Numbered from the stretch's first letter, positions 33,775-42,902 are shown. The stretch: 64,000 nt of DNA from Acidilobaceae archaeon (GCA_027046245.1 JALTZJ010000009.1:21596-85595), one strand, 5' to 3'. Notes: generated by a model not told the origin, from the sequence alone. Made by a program: numbers and translations.

Positions 33775-35409
33775 TTAGTCCACTCCCATGTATGGTCTAC
33801 GCCAGTCCTTGGGCGGTACTAGCAGCTCCTTGATTGTCCTCGGTGTCAGCCAGCGCAGTAGGTTCGTGAACCATCCTGCCTTGTCGTTTGTTCCGCTCCA
33901 CCTGCTTCCTCCGAAGGGCTGCCTAGCTACTATTGCCCCAGTGGGTTTGTCATTTATGTAGAAGTTGCCAGCCGCGTATCTCAATATCTTCTCTGCTTTT
34001 ACTATTGCCTCTCTATCCTTTGCGAATATGCTTCCTGTCAGTCCGTATGGCGCTGCTTTGTCGACCACCCAGAGCGTCTCTTCATATTTATCGTCGTCGT
34101 AGATGTAGACTGTTAGTACGGGGCCGAAGATCTCCTCGGTCATTAGCTTGCCCTTGGGGTTATTTGTTAGTATTACTGTTGGCCAGATAAAGTATCCTTT
34201 ACTCTTATCGTATTTACCTCCATAAATTATCTGATACTCCTCTGGATGCTGCTTCGCATATTCTATATAGCTTACTATCTTATTGAATTGCTCCTCGTTT
34301 ATTATTGCTCCCATAAATACTGAGAAGTCTTCTACAGGTCCTACTTTCACCTTTTCTAGCTCTGCCTTCATCGTCTCCCAGAACTTGGGCCATATGCTCT
34401 TTGCTACGAAGAGCCTGCTGGCTGCGCTACATTTCTGTCCTTGGTATTCGAAGGCGCCCCTTATGGTAGCTACTACTGCTTCTTTTATATCAGCACTGTT
34501 ATGTACTACTATGAAGTCCTTTCCTCCGGTTTCTCCCACTATCCTCGGGAAGTTCCTGAATTTATCTATGTTTCTGGATATTATTTTCCATAGCCTGACG
34601 AATGTCGCGTAGCTGCCGGTGAAGTGGAGGCCGGCGAAGTCTGGGTGGCTGAATAGGATCTCTGCGTGTCTGTTGGGGAACGGCACGAAGTTCACCACGC
34701 CCGGTGGCAGGCCGGCTTCCATGAGCACCTTCATTATGTAGTAGTTGCTGAACAGCACCCATCTACTCGGTTTCCATATGCTTACGTTACCTACAAGAGC
34801 GGGAGCAGTGGGCAGGTTTCCTGCTATGCTGAAGAAGTTGAATGGCGATATAGCTACTATGAAGCCCTCCAGCGGCCTCCAGTCAACCCTGTTCATCTCA
34901 CCCGGATATTGCTCGGGTTGCTGCTCGTAGATGAAGCGAGCGTAGTAAGCCCCCCATCTCCAGAAGTCCACTAGCTCCGCTAGGTCGATCTCGGCCTCCC
35001 ATGGAGTCTTGCTCTGGTTCAGCATTATAGCTGCAATTGCTTCGAACCTGTATGGTCCTGCTAGAAGGTCGGCTGCTTTCCTGAAAACAGCTACTCTATG
35101 GTACCAGTCCATCTCGCTCCACTTAGTCCAAGCGTCTAGAGCCTTCTCGACTGCTTCCCTAATCTCGTCGGGACCCGCCATGTGAGCTATAGCTATGACT
35201 TTCTCTTTATCATGCGGTATCCTAATTTCTACAGTGTCGCCAGTTTTAACCTCCTTACCGCCTATAATCAGCGGTATCTCGACCGTCTTCTCACGTAACT
35301 CTTCAAGCTTCTTCTTGAGGATCTCTCTCTCCTTAGTCCCAGGCTCGTACCCTATGAACTTCTCTGTTTGCGGCTTCTCTATACTCCAAAGGGACAAGAC
35401 CCGCCACAC
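33775..35409 (-). CDS. Delta-1-pyrroline-5-carboxylate dehydrogenase (ALDH4 type)
   Basis: 544 residues of the aldehyde dehydrogenase superfamily closest to P5C dehydrogenase, which turns glutamate-gamma-semialdehyde into glutamate in proline breakdown. Seen: SPFNFFSIAGNLPTAPALVGN, GVVNFVPF, VGETGGKDF with the base Glu, YQGQKCSAASR with the catalytic Cys, and MTEEIFGPVLTVYIY. The ALDH4 members carry the YQGQKCSA form seen here. The gene is monocistronic with a divergent tyrosine recombinase upstream. No proline dehydrogenase gene is in the window. Start GTG or ATG near 35409 (MWRVLS). Confidence 0.85.
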   Translation of the reverse strand: MWRVLSLWSIEKPQTEKFIGYEPGTKEREILKKKLEELREKTVEIPLIIGGKEVKTGDTVEIRIPHDKEKVIAIAHMAGPDEIREAVEKALDAWTKWSEMDWYHRVAVFRKAADLLAGPYRFEAIAAIMLNQSKTPWEAEIDLAELVDFWRWGAYYARFIYEQQPEQYPGEMNRVDWRPLEGFIVAISPFNFFSIAGNLPTAPALVGNVSIWKPSRWVLFSNYYIMKVLMEAGLPPGVVNFVPFPNRHAEILFSHPDFAGLHFTGSYATFVRLWKIISRNIDKFRNFPRIVGETGGKDFIVVHNSADIKEAVVATIRGAFEYQGQKCSAASRLFVAKSIWPKFWETMKAELEKVKVGPVEDFSVFMGAIINEEQFNKIVSYIEYAKQHPEEYQIIYGGKYDKSKGYFIWPTVILTNNPKGKLMTEEIFGPVLTVYIYDDDKYEETLWVVDKAAPYGLTGSIFAKDREAIVKAEKILRYAAGNFYINDKPTGAIVARQPFGGSRWSGTNDKAGWFTNLLRWLTPRTIKELLVPPKDWRRPYMGVD

Positions 35410-35616
35410 CCCCAGAACATGAGCCTCTACAGGGCTACCTTGAACCCCGGACCCCCCGTGAGCCTGCTAGACTCTCGCTCCGCGGGGGGCTTCCATCCGT
35501 TACTATTCTTCTATCCTGTGAGGGGGTTGAGTTATTCAAGGGCGTCGGTAAGTATTCCGGTGCGAGTCTTGGTGTTACTTGGCTGGCCCTACTAGCGGCT
35601 AGCCCCCTTTAGAATA

Positions 35617-35625
35617 TTTTTATAT
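35617..35625 (+). promoter_or_regulatory. TATA box of the XerA-like gene
   Basis: TTTTATATC in a run of A/T (AGAATATTTTTATATC) at 22 bases before the TTG start. A start site about 22-27 bases downstream would fall at or next to the start codon, giving a leaderless transcript. The preceding CCCCTTT could be part of a BRE. Inference from position only. Confidence 0.55.
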
Positions 35626-35638
35626 CGGGTGTGTTTGG

Positions 35639-36748
35639 TTGGGTGGCGTTGCTGGGCTACCGCCTCCTCCTAGAGGCGTTGATGGGCTTAGCGTTAGGGA
35701 AGCTGGTGAGGCTTTCATTTCGGCGTTAACGGTTTCGGGTATGAGCTTGAAGAGCTTGAAGGTTTACAGGGCGGCTTTGAGGAGTTTCTGGGAGTTTATA
35801 GGAGTAGATACTAGAGTTGGAGCGCTAACTCCCGAGGTTTACGTTGAGTGGCTTAGGTGGCTTAGAGGGAGAGTTGATTCTGGGCTGGTTTCTCAGAGCA
35901 CCGCGCACTATTATAGCGTGATGGTTCGTCGTTTCCTGGCGTGGCTCGGTTTCGACGTGTCTAGGCTTCCTGCACTACCTAGAGGGCGTAGAAGCTTCTC
36001 AGGAGCGCTTAGCTGGAGCGAGGTTGAGGCGTTATTATCAGCTTCCAGGGACTTATTTGACGCTATTATTGTTGCGTTCATGAGCGAGTCTGGAGTTAGA
36101 GTGGGAGAGCTTCTTGCCCTCACCTGGAACGACGTCGATTTGGAGAGGGGTGAGGCTCGTGTTAGGGGTAAGTATGGTAAGGAGAGGATTGTTGTTCTAG
36201 GCCCGCTTACGAGGCTACTACTAACTGAGGCCCGTGCCAGGATGACGCCCTCTCCTAGCGACAGAGTGGTGCCTCTCAGCTATAAGGCTGTATACAAGAG
36301 GCTCAAGGCACTTGCGAGGCGTGCTGGTCTCCCGGAGGAGAGGGTTAGGCCTCACGTGCTCAGACACACCTTCGCGACCGAGGCATTAAGGAGGGGTATG
36401 AGCCTTGCTAGTCTGCAGAGGCTTCTAGGCCATAGCAGTATACGTATAACGGAGCTGTACCTACACTTGACGGGAGAGGATGTTAGAAGGGAGTACGAGC
36501 ATGTCTGGATGCATGCTTCCCATCAGCCCGGCTATCCCGCTCAATATACGTGGCATCAGCAGGGCCCCTATCCTCCCCCGGGCTACTCGCCGCAGACGGC
36601 GGCTCCCGCGAGCCATCAGGCCGCCTCAGCCTGGCACGGGCCCGTGCCTGCACCGCAGGCCTATGCACCGCCTCCCGGCCCGGGGGCTATCCCAGGGTGG
36701 AGCGGATCCAGTCAGCAAGCTCCTCGGCAGTGGCGTAGCCGACCCTAA
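35639..36748 (+). CDS. xerA: XerA-like tyrosine recombinase with a P/Q/Y/S-rich C-terminal tail
   Basis: 369 residues. Catalytic residues of the tyrosine recombinase fold: Arg154 (ESGVRVGELL), Lys178/181, His239-Arg242 (HVLRHT), His265 (LLGHSS) and the nucleophile Tyr274 (TELYLHL). The sequence resembles archaeal XerA, which resolves chromosome dimers at dif. Residues 293-369 are a low-complexity tail rich in P, Q, A, Y, G and S (PGYPAQYTW, PYPPPGYSP, AYAPPPGPG), unlike known XerA proteins, which end shortly after the Tyr. The tail's last 62 bases overlap the convergent thioredoxin-like gene. TTG start at 35639, probably leaderless from the TATA box before it. Confidence 0.82.
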   Translation: MGGVAGLPPPPRGVDGLSVREAGEAFISALTVSGMSLKSLKVYRAALRSFWEFIGVDTRVGALTPEVYVEWLRWLRGRVDSGLVSQSTAHYYSVMVRRFLAWLGFDVSRLPALPRGRRSFSGALSWSEVEALLSASRDLFDAIIVAFMSESGVRVGELLALTWNDVDLERGEARVRGKYGKERIVVLGPLTRLLLTEARARMTPSPSDRVVPLSYKAVYKRLKALARRAGLPEERVRPHVLRHTFATEALRRGMSLASLQRLLGHSSIRITELYLHLTGEDVRREYEHVWMHASHQPGYPAQYTWHQQGPYPPPGYSPQTAAPASHQAASAWHGPVPAPQAYAPPPGPGAIPGWSGSSQQAPRQWRSRP

Positions 36749-37757
36749 CGTCCACCACTCGGCCATCTTTTATGGCTATGAATCCCGGCGTGCCGGTTAC
36801 ACCCAGTTTCCTGGCAAAGTTCACTGCCCATGTTAACTCGTCTTGGGGAGTTAGGCCTCCAGCGTTGATTGCATATATTTTCACGTCTACCATAGTGCTT
36901 AGCTTTAGCAGGTGCTCCCAGTCCTTCTGGCAGTAGGGGCACGTCTTGCTCAGCACCATGAATACTATTGTTTCACTGTCTACGGCTTTCCTCACCGTGT
37001 CCAGGTCAACCTTGTAGACTTTCCCGTCCCTCAATTCTATTAGGCCCTCCGGGGCGTAGCGTATGTCACTGTATACTCCATCTCCACACGCCCAAGGAGC
37101 CGTTACGCTCTGACTTCTAGCTTCCTCGAGTGATACCTTCGCCTCGTATATTATTCTGCCGGCCTGGGGATCCTCTAACTCTATAACTATTCTATCTATC
37201 ACCCCGTCGCCTCTATAGGCAGCCTCGACCTTTACAAGGGTAGACCCTACTACCTCTTCTCCTCTATAGACGAGTAGCCCTCCCTCCTCGGCGAGGAGGG
37301 ATTCTATGCAGATCGTCGCGTCAGCAACCGGTATATACACAGGTAGACCCAGCTTGCTGCTACCCAGAAGCTCACCCGGGAGTCCTAGCATGGCGAAAGG
37401 CAGGATGCCTTGATTCTCCTCTCCCCCGTCACGAGTATACGTTATCCTTGCATGGGGCCACTCATAACCTTCCACCTTAAAGCTCAGGGTACCGCTGTCT
37501 TCCCTTGACTCGCCCTGCACCTTTGACTCCACGTAAACGCGAAATTCTATCGTGCCGTTGCTGCCTTGACCTACGGGTAGCGTGAACTCTCTCGGCTGAA
37601 AGAACACGTTTGCCCCGGCTTCTGTCACCATGTTCCCCTGCTCGCCGCCTGAAGGACTGCTTATTAAGGATGAGCCAAGGGTTACCACGGCACCCGCTAT
37701 GACGACTACAGCTAGTAAAATGCCGACAAGTATCCTTGCATTCAAGCTAGCCCTCAT
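36687..37757 (-). CDS. Membrane-anchored extracytoplasmic protein with a thioredoxin-like domain
   Basis: 356 residues. One N-terminal hydrophobic helix (about 8-28) is followed by a beta-rich domain of 220 residues and a C-terminal thioredoxin fold with the active site CPYC (273-276) and the cis-proline TPGF (Pro324). The order suggests a disulfide oxidoreductase or reductase anchored outside the cytoplasmic membrane. It may be involved in protein disulfide formation, common in hyperthermophilic crenarchaea. The last 62 bases are antisense to the recombinase tail. The domain before the thioredoxin fold is unrecognised. Start GTG or ATG at 37757. Confidence 0.78.
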   Translation of the reverse strand: MRASLNARILVGILLAVVVIAGAVVTLGSSLISSPSGGEQGNMVTEAGANVFFQPREFTLPVGQGSNGTIEFRVYVESKVQGESREDSGTLSFKVEGYEWPHARITYTRDGGEENQGILPFAMLGLPGELLGSSKLGLPVYIPVADATICIESLLAEEGGLLVYRGEEVVGSTLVKVEAAYRGDGVIDRIVIELEDPQAGRIIYEAKVSLEEARSQSVTAPWACGDGVYSDIRYAPEGLIELRDGKVYKVDLDTVRKAVDSETIVFMVLSKTCPYCQKDWEHLLKLSTMVDVKIYAINAGGLTPQDELTWAVNFARKLGVTGTPGFIAIKDGRVVDVRVGYATAEELADWIRSTLG

Positions 37758-37821
37758 AACATGCCTACCCCGGTAAGGCTTAGTTCCAGCCAGTTATCCC
37801 CTCAGCCGTCCCTCGGGGTAT

Positions 37822-38877
37822 TCAAGTCTTTGTAATACTTTTCACGGCTCTGGAGGCGATGAAGTCCAATAGTACTTCCCTTGCTCCTTCTCCTATGTCT
37901 AGGACTCGAGCGTCCCTGTGCATGCGTTCCGCTTCTCCCCACATTTCTAAGCCCCTCCCACCCATGACTTGCACTGCGATCCATGCTGCCTTCCCTGCCA
38001 GTGTCGCCCCTAGGATCTTGGCTTCCGCTGCTAGCAAGGGGTCAACCGCGTCGGGGCTCCCGCCACCGTCTGTAAGCGCGCGGGAGATTAGCGCTTCCAA
38101 GGCGTCACTCAGTATCTTAAGCTCTGCTATCCTCCAGCGGAGACCCTGATACTCTATTAGCTTCCTACCCATAACAGTCTTCCTCGATGCGATATCAACG
38201 GTGATCTCCAGGGCCCTATCGGCTATGCCTAGTGCTATTGCCGCGTAGCCAAGCCTACCCACATTTATGCTCTTAAGAGCTACCCTAACGCCGTCGACCC
38301 CCCGCTTAGTCACTCTACTGCATTCAGCGCCCTCGTAGAAGACTCTGCCCACGCCAGCGCCCCTGAAACCGCTAAGGTCGAGAGGCTCCACCCTGATGCC
38401 CTCGCCCCTAGGACACTCGAAGAGGGACGGCGTTTCCTCCTCGTCGATCGCTAGCACCAGGAAGCGGTCAGCGTAGAGTGCGTTGCTTGTGAAGAGCTTC
38501 TCCCCGTATAACCTGTAGGCGTCCTCTTTGGGCTCGGCGCGGGTGCGCAGGTTCCTCCTCATATCAGTTCCGCCGCCGGGCTCGGTGAAGCTAACTGCTA
38601 TAATCCCCTGCCCTCCTAGGAGTAGATACGCGCTGCCATGAACTAATGCTACATGCGCTACCCCGCGGCTCCAGCGCGACAGGTAACGCACCACCTGCAA
38701 AAGACAGTTTACATCGCTAACGCTAAACGCTCCAAGCCTATCTAGACCCTCAAGAACTGTGTCAGGAATCATGTTAACCTTGTCGATCTCTCTCGCGGCG
38801 CCAGCAATCTCAGAATCTATAAACGAAGCCAGATCCCCGCTTAGGCAGCCCCCGGAGGACGGCACGACAGACACCAT
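37822..38877 (-). CDS. Acyl-CoA dehydrogenase family protein
   Basis: 351 residues. The family elements SFTEPGGGTDMRRN, FTSNALYADRFLVLAID, SRKTVMGRKLIEYQGLRWRIAEL, AAEAKILGATLAGKAAWIAVQVMGGRGLEMWGEAERMHRDAR and the C-terminal IGEGAREVLLDFIAS are visible. The protein binds FAD and would take two hydrogens from an acyl-CoA; the catalytic Glu region is divergent (IGEGAREVLLD in place of the usual IYEGTNEIQR), so the substrate cannot be guessed and a carboxyl base could sit elsewhere. It is a solo gene next to a thioredoxin-type protein, unusual for a hyperthermophilic crenarchaeon without other beta-oxidation genes here. Confidence 0.78.
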   Translation of the reverse strand: MVSVVPSSGGCLSGDLASFIDSEIAGAAREIDKVNMIPDTVLEGLDRLGAFSVSDVNCLLQVVRYLSRWSRGVAHVALVHGSAYLLLGGQGIIAVSFTEPGGGTDMRRNLRTRAEPKEDAYRLYGEKLFTSNALYADRFLVLAIDEEETPSLFECPRGEGIRVEPLDLSGFRGAGVGRVFYEGAECSRVTKRGVDGVRVALKSINVGRLGYAAIALGIADRALEITVDIASRKTVMGRKLIEYQGLRWRIAELKILSDALEALISRALTDGGGSPDAVDPLLAAEAKILGATLAGKAAWIAVQVMGGRGLEMWGEAERMHRDARVLDIGEGAREVLLDFIASRAVKSITKT

Positions 38878-38955
38878 AGTAGAGACTCGGGATCCAGCCT
38901 AGAAAGCTAAGACCATCACACGCTAACAATAGGGCAGAACTCGGAGAACCAGGGT

Positions 38956-39043
38956 GCGGGGGTGCCCGAGCCCGGCCAAAGGGGGCGGGCTTAAGACCCG
39001 TTGGCGTAGGCCTGCGTGGGTTCAAATCCCACCCCCCGCACCA
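38956..39043 (+). tRNA. tRNA-Leu (TAA)
   Basis: GCGGGGG acceptor paired with CCCCCGC and discriminator A (39040); a D arm CCC-GAGCCCGGCCAAA-GGG; anticodon stem GCGGG/CCCGT with loop CTTAAGA (anticodon TAA); a type II variable arm TGGCGTAGGCCTGC and T arm GTGGG-TTCAAAT-CCCAC. CCA is encoded at 39041-39043. No intron. It is the only plus-strand tRNA of the window. Confidence 0.95.
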
Positions 39044-39497
39044 CTTGACGCCTTCGGCACCATCTCCTCAACACCTCCTTTATCACCATCTGTAGTGATA
39101 CGCAGGTTATCCTCCTCTCCTCTTTCTCCTTGTAATTCCTCGAACACCACGTAATAGTATAACTAGCATGCCCTGCCGTTCACGTACAAGTTACGAGCCG
39201 CCAGTTGCAAGAGCTATATGCGCCTCTCTTGGAGACCTGTTAATCACGGCAACATGCCCCTCCCAAATCGCCGCCTTCAAGGGATGCCAGCGCCTAACCT
39301 TCAAAACTGCTTAGATAACTGCTCGCCCCTTCTAAAGAGATCGTAGAGCTTTGCTCCTAGACAGGTTCCCTCCGCGAATCCTCATCGCGCCTAAACCGGG
39401 TGGCTGGTCTTAGTTCTGGAGGTTGTCAATGGCGGCATCAAAGATAGAGGCCGCGTTCCGCTACCTGAGATAGACCCGAGGTCTAGGGCTAGCGTGG
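39044..39497. other. 454-base region without a recognisable gene, possibly with relics
   Basis: Between tRNA-Leu and the AbrB gene. On the minus strand a 37-codon frame (39191-39304, TTG start) encodes MKVRRWHPLKAAIWEGHV plus 19 more residues; it looks protein-like, but it has no ribosome site and is too short to judge. On the plus strand a frame just before the AbrB gene ends in KIEAAFRYLR followed by a stop, also like a gene remnant. No inverted repeat or TATA box stands out. Confidence 0.4.
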
Positions 39498-39689
39498 GTG
39501 TCTCACTTGGAGCTCAGAAGGGTGGTTAAGCTGAGGGTCCAAAAGGGGAAGTACGGGCAGAGCCTCAGTTACACGGTGACCCTCCCCAAGGACTATGTGG
39601 AGGCCTTGGGCTGGGAGCCAGGCGATAGGCTAGAAGTGGTGCTAGACACGGTGAACGGGGAGATCAGGCTGAGGAGAACAGCCTCCTGA
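39498..39689 (+). CDS. AbrB/SpoVT-type DNA-binding protein
   Basis: 63 residues: a swapped-hairpin DNA-binding fold with VKLRVQKGKYGQSLSYTVTLPKDYVEALGWEPGDRLEVVLD. The LPKDYVEALGWEPGD-type turn is the AbrB signature. Small AbrB-like proteins are common as antitoxins or regulators in crenarchaea. No toxin (for example a PIN-domain protein) follows. GTG start at 39498. The aldehyde dehydrogenase gene is 100 bases downstream. Confidence 0.82.
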   Translation: MSHLELRRVVKLRVQKGKYGQSLSYTVTLPKDYVEALGWEPGDRLEVVLDTVNGEIRLRRTAS

Positions 39690-39790
39690 GCCATCCAAAG
39701 GTGCTTCGTGTATACTCCCCTTTGACTTCCAGGCCTGGTCTCTAATTTTATCTTCTCTAGACGCTACTTTAATGGAGTTCGGGGTTTCTA

Positions 39791-41173
39791 GTGGAATCGT
39801 GTAGTGAACTATTGAGTGGTATCGTGGAATCGCTGCCGTCCAGCGAGTTTCTCGTAGCGTCTCGTGGCGATAGGCCTGAGGCTGGACTGTTAATTAACGG
39901 GTCTTGGACTCGTGGTAGGAGCTTCTTTAGGGACAGGTGTCCGTTGAGGGGGGAGCCTTTGGTTTCGGTTGCTAGTAGCGGGCCTATAGATCTTGTTGAG
40001 GCGGTTTCCTTCCTGAAGAGCACTGGCGGTCCTAGCGGGTGGGAGGCCGAGCTTTTGGCCGAGGTTGGCGACCAGCTTGATAGCTACATAGACGAGTTCG
40101 CCCGCCTTGTAGCACTTGATACTGGTAAGGTCTTCAGAGAAGCGAGGGACGAGGTTTCCCGCGCTTCTTCTCTGGCTACAGCTGCTGCAGCGCTAGCTGA
40201 GATACAAGGGTTGGGAGCTGGCGGTGGGCCTCTTGTAGCGCTTCTCAGCGCTTCATCCCCTCTTTACACCGCTGTTCATGCATTAGCGCTCGCCCTGCTT
40301 AGGGGCAGGCCTGTCGTGTTGAAGCCGCCGAGCAGGGCGCCGATAGCAGCTCTAGCATTGGCTGGGCTAGCCTCTAGCATTGGCATCAAGTCGATTGCCG
40401 TTCTTACTGGGAGTGGTGCCATTATCGGCGGTGCTGCAGAGCGCATCGAAGCGGAGAAGATAGTATACGGCGATCCGGGGCGCTGTGATAGCTGCAATAA
40501 CGGTTTCTGCCTTGGCCGCTCCCTCGCTCTCGTAGATCCTGGAGAGGCTGGCCGTAAATGGGAGGAGGCTTTTGCTTGGCTCCGTCTACTTCATTCTGGC
40601 CAGGCATGCGGTAGTCTGGCATGGATCGTCACGATAGGAAGGCATGATGCAATGGCGGCTAGTATAGCTGAGTTCATGTCTACAGCCCGCTTAGGCGACC
40701 CCTTGGATCCCGAGAGTGACGTGGGCCCCCTTATCGAGGAGGGAAGGGTCCACCTAGCTTCTAGGCTTGTCGACGACGCGCTGAGTAAAGGCGCCATGCT
40801 AGTTAGAGGAGGCATACCCTTGAGGAGGCGCTTCTACGAGCCTACAGTGCTTGCTAGAACCCCTAAATCAGCTGCGGTCTTATGGCGCGACTTGCCCGTG
40901 CCTATACTCCCACTCTCTACGGCTGGTGACTGGAGGGAAGCCGTGAAGATCGCCAGGCAGCTCAGAGCTACACAGGCTATAGTGCTTGGTGCTCCTGGAT
41001 GGGCTGCTAGAGAGCTTGAAGCCTCCGGGCTCACTGTATACATAGATCCGGAGCCTCCTGCCTCTCCGAGCCAGCCACGCGCCTGTCTATTACACGAAAG
41101 CGTGATTACCGCATCTCTCGATAGGACTAATCCGTGGCCTGAGGAGTTCGCCGAGACCGTGGAGATGCAGTAA
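39791..41173 (+). CDS. Atypical aldehyde dehydrogenase-superfamily protein
   Basis: 460 residues. The superfamily core is visible: AVSFLKSTGGPSGWEAELLAEVGD, VALLSASSPLYTAVHALALALLRGRPVVLKPPSRAP, and a catalytic cysteine in HSGQACGSLAW (Cys about 273). The region where the general base Glu (ELGGK) should lie instead reads YGDPGRCDSCNNGFCLGR, a cluster of three cysteines (about 232-240). The residue needed for water activation may thus be missing. It could be an aldehyde dehydrogenase with altered specificity or a non-catalytic relative. GTG start at 39791. It ends 41 bases before the convergent cobalamin adenosyltransferase gene. Confidence 0.7.
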   Translation: MESCSELLSGIVESLPSSEFLVASRGDRPEAGLLINGSWTRGRSFFRDRCPLRGEPLVSVASSGPIDLVEAVSFLKSTGGPSGWEAELLAEVGDQLDSYIDEFARLVALDTGKVFREARDEVSRASSLATAAAALAEIQGLGAGGGPLVALLSASSPLYTAVHALALALLRGRPVVLKPPSRAPIAALALAGLASSIGIKSIAVLTGSGAIIGGAAERIEAEKIVYGDPGRCDSCNNGFCLGRSLALVDPGEAGRKWEEAFAWLRLLHSGQACGSLAWIVTIGRHDAMAASIAEFMSTARLGDPLDPESDVGPLIEEGRVHLASRLVDDALSKGAMLVRGGIPLRRRFYEPTVLARTPKSAAVLWRDLPVPILPLSTAGDWREAVKIARQLRATQAIVLGAPGWAARELEASGLTVYIDPEPPASPSQPRACLLHESVITASLDRTNPWPEEFAETVEMQ

Positions 41174-41214
41174 TCCGGTTACCTGGAATGTGTAGGGGCC
41201 TAGATGCCCTGCTT

Positions 41215-41754
41215 TTATAGCTCCTCGAGCGCCCCAGCTTTCCTAGCAGCGTGCACGGCCATAGCGAATAGGGCATCACTAGCTCTATTTACAGCCTTCA
41301 ATAGCACGGGCTCTACTTTTACGCCGTTCTCCATAGCAGCCACTAGCCTCCTCTCAGCCCTTCTAACTACCGTTCTAGCTATGTGCAGCTGCGCTGATGC
41401 CTTAGTGCCTCCCGGCAGTATGAAACGGCGTAGCGGCTCGGCATAGTATTTGTCGGTTATCTCCTCAAGCTTTTTTACATCGTCTTCCCCGATTTTTGGT
41501 TGCCCTGCTAGACTGAATCCTATGTTGAATAGTAGCCTCTGCATCCACGCTAGATCCTCTGCTACATCGTGTAAACCCTCCTCTAACGAGTACACCCTTG
41601 CCAGTCCTATGTGGCTATTAGCCTCGTCTAGAGCCCCTAGGAATTCTATTATGGGGTGACTCTTACTCACTCTAGCGGGTTTCCCGCCTTCTCCTAGTGC
41701 GAAGCACAGCGTGGTGCCGGCGTCGCCTGTCCTCGTGTAGAGGCGCCCGCCCAC
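41215..41754 (-). CDS. Cob(I)alamin adenosyltransferase, PduO type
   Basis: 179 residues. N-terminal YTRTGDAGTT (ATP-binding loop), a four-helix bundle core with LDEANSHIGLAR and the C-terminal VVRRAERRL, all typical of PduO/EutT-type enzymes that transfer the adenosyl group of ATP to Co(I) of cobalamin. The product adenosylcobalamin serves enzymes such as ribonucleotide reductase class II or methylmalonyl-CoA mutase, none of which is in the window. The start is ATG or GTG at 41754. Confidence 0.88.
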   Translation of the reverse strand: MGGRLYTRTGDAGTTLCFALGEGGKPARVSKSHPIIEFLGALDEANSHIGLARVYSLEEGLHDVAEDLAWMQRLLFNIGFSLAGQPKIGEDDVKKLEEITDKYYAEPLRRFILPGGTKASAQLHIARTVVRRAERRLVAAMENGVKVEPVLLKAVNRASDALFAMAVHAARKAGALEEL

Positions 41755-41896
41755 CCGCTTCCACCTCCACTATCATAGCTTTAACGGTCTTCTCTAACCT
41801 GTTTACTCTTTACGAGTCCACGCCAGAGACTTAGACTCGCATCACAGTTGGATAAGAGCAGAGCCTCCTCCTCTCTTCCCCTATCAATGCTGGGAG

Positions 41897-42781
41897 TCAT
41901 AGTATTGACGCTGCTAGTATGCCCAGCAGAGCTGCTAGCATGTAGAGTAGTACCCTGTTTTTATGGCGCAGTGCCTCCTCTCGGGTTACTCCTCTCCATA
42001 ATAAAATGGCCTCTCTAAGCATTAACACGTCTAAGACAGCTACTACTATAATGTAGATGGTCTTGTTTATCCCGTCTGGTAGGAGAAGCGGCGTGGGACT
42101 AGCCGCCATCGCTGCTAAGTATAGTATAGCTGCTATTCTCGCTGCTTTGAGGGGGCCTAGCGTTACCGCTAGTGTTTTCACGCCAGCTCTCCTGTCACCC
42201 TCGACGTCCGCTATACCCTTTACAATCTCTCGGGCTAACACGCTGAGGAATACCAGTGCTGTTAGTGTGGCAAGGAGAGGAGTTATCCTGCCTGTGAGTA
42301 AGCCTGCGTAGATGAACGGCGAGGCTGTGAGGCCAGCTACCATCAAGTTACCCGGAAGCCCCGTCTTCTTGCCCCATACGTTGTAGAGAATCCCGGCAGC
42401 TGTTACGAAGGCGTATGCTGCAGCTGTTAGGGGCCCTTCTATTAGGGCAGCCGCGGCTCCTAGGAGTGATATCGCTGCTGCTGCTCTAAGCGCGTCCTCC
42501 CGGCTTATCCGCCCCGATGGTATCGGTCTCTGGGGAGCGTTTACAGCGTCTATCTCAGCGTCTACGACATCATTTACTATCATAACCGTGGCTGTGGCCA
42601 TGAACCCGGCAAGGTAGACAGCTAGTATCTCGTGGGGTGATAGGGGCTCGAGCGAGCCTCCAGTGGCTATCGCTAAACTGACTATCACGGCGAACGCCGT
42701 CATAGCACTGTTTAGGGGCCTACTCATCTCGAGTACAGCTGTTATCTTCGTCGTGAAGGACGATCTTGTATTCCCATCCAC
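41897..42781 (-). CDS. UbiA-family prenyltransferase, probable digeranylgeranylglyceryl phosphate synthase
   Basis: 294 residues with eight or nine hydrophobic helices. The first aspartate-rich motif NDVVDAEIDAVNAPQRP (Asp in NDxxDxxxD) and the second DVEGDRRAG are those of UbiA prenyltransferases; the NAPQRPIPSG ending is typical of the archaeal DGGGP synthase group, which adds the second geranylgeranyl chain in membrane lipid synthesis. The N-terminal MDGNTRSSFTTKITAVLE before MSRPLNS may be a mis-extension. No gene immediately upstream; LysRS is divergent. Substrate specificity is by family. Confidence 0.82.
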   Translation of the reverse strand: MDGNTRSSFTTKITAVLEMSRPLNSAMTAFAVIVSLAIATGGSLEPLSPHEILAVYLAGFMATATVMIVNDVVDAEIDAVNAPQRPIPSGRISREDALRAAAAISLLGAAAALIEGPLTAAAYAFVTAAGILYNVWGKKTGLPGNLMVAGLTASPFIYAGLLTGRITPLLATLTALVFLSVLAREIVKGIADVEGDRRAGVKTLAVTLGPLKAARIAAILYLAAMAASPTPLLLPDGINKTIYIIVVAVLDVLMLREAILLWRGVTREEALRHKNRVLLYMLAALLGILAASIL

Positions 42782-42902
42782 TGCTCCACGTCACCCCTAC
42801 AATGGCCGTTCTCGCTTCGAGGAGGGGTGAGCGCAGGGTTGAAGACTTACCTGCCGGGTTCACGTTATTGGGGGTTAGGCTGATAGGGGTGATGGCTAGG
42901 CC

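Noticed and set aside
36483-36668. Antisense frame of 61 codons in the recombinase tail
   Set aside because: It is the mirror of a GC-rich low-complexity region; composition alone keeps the frame open.
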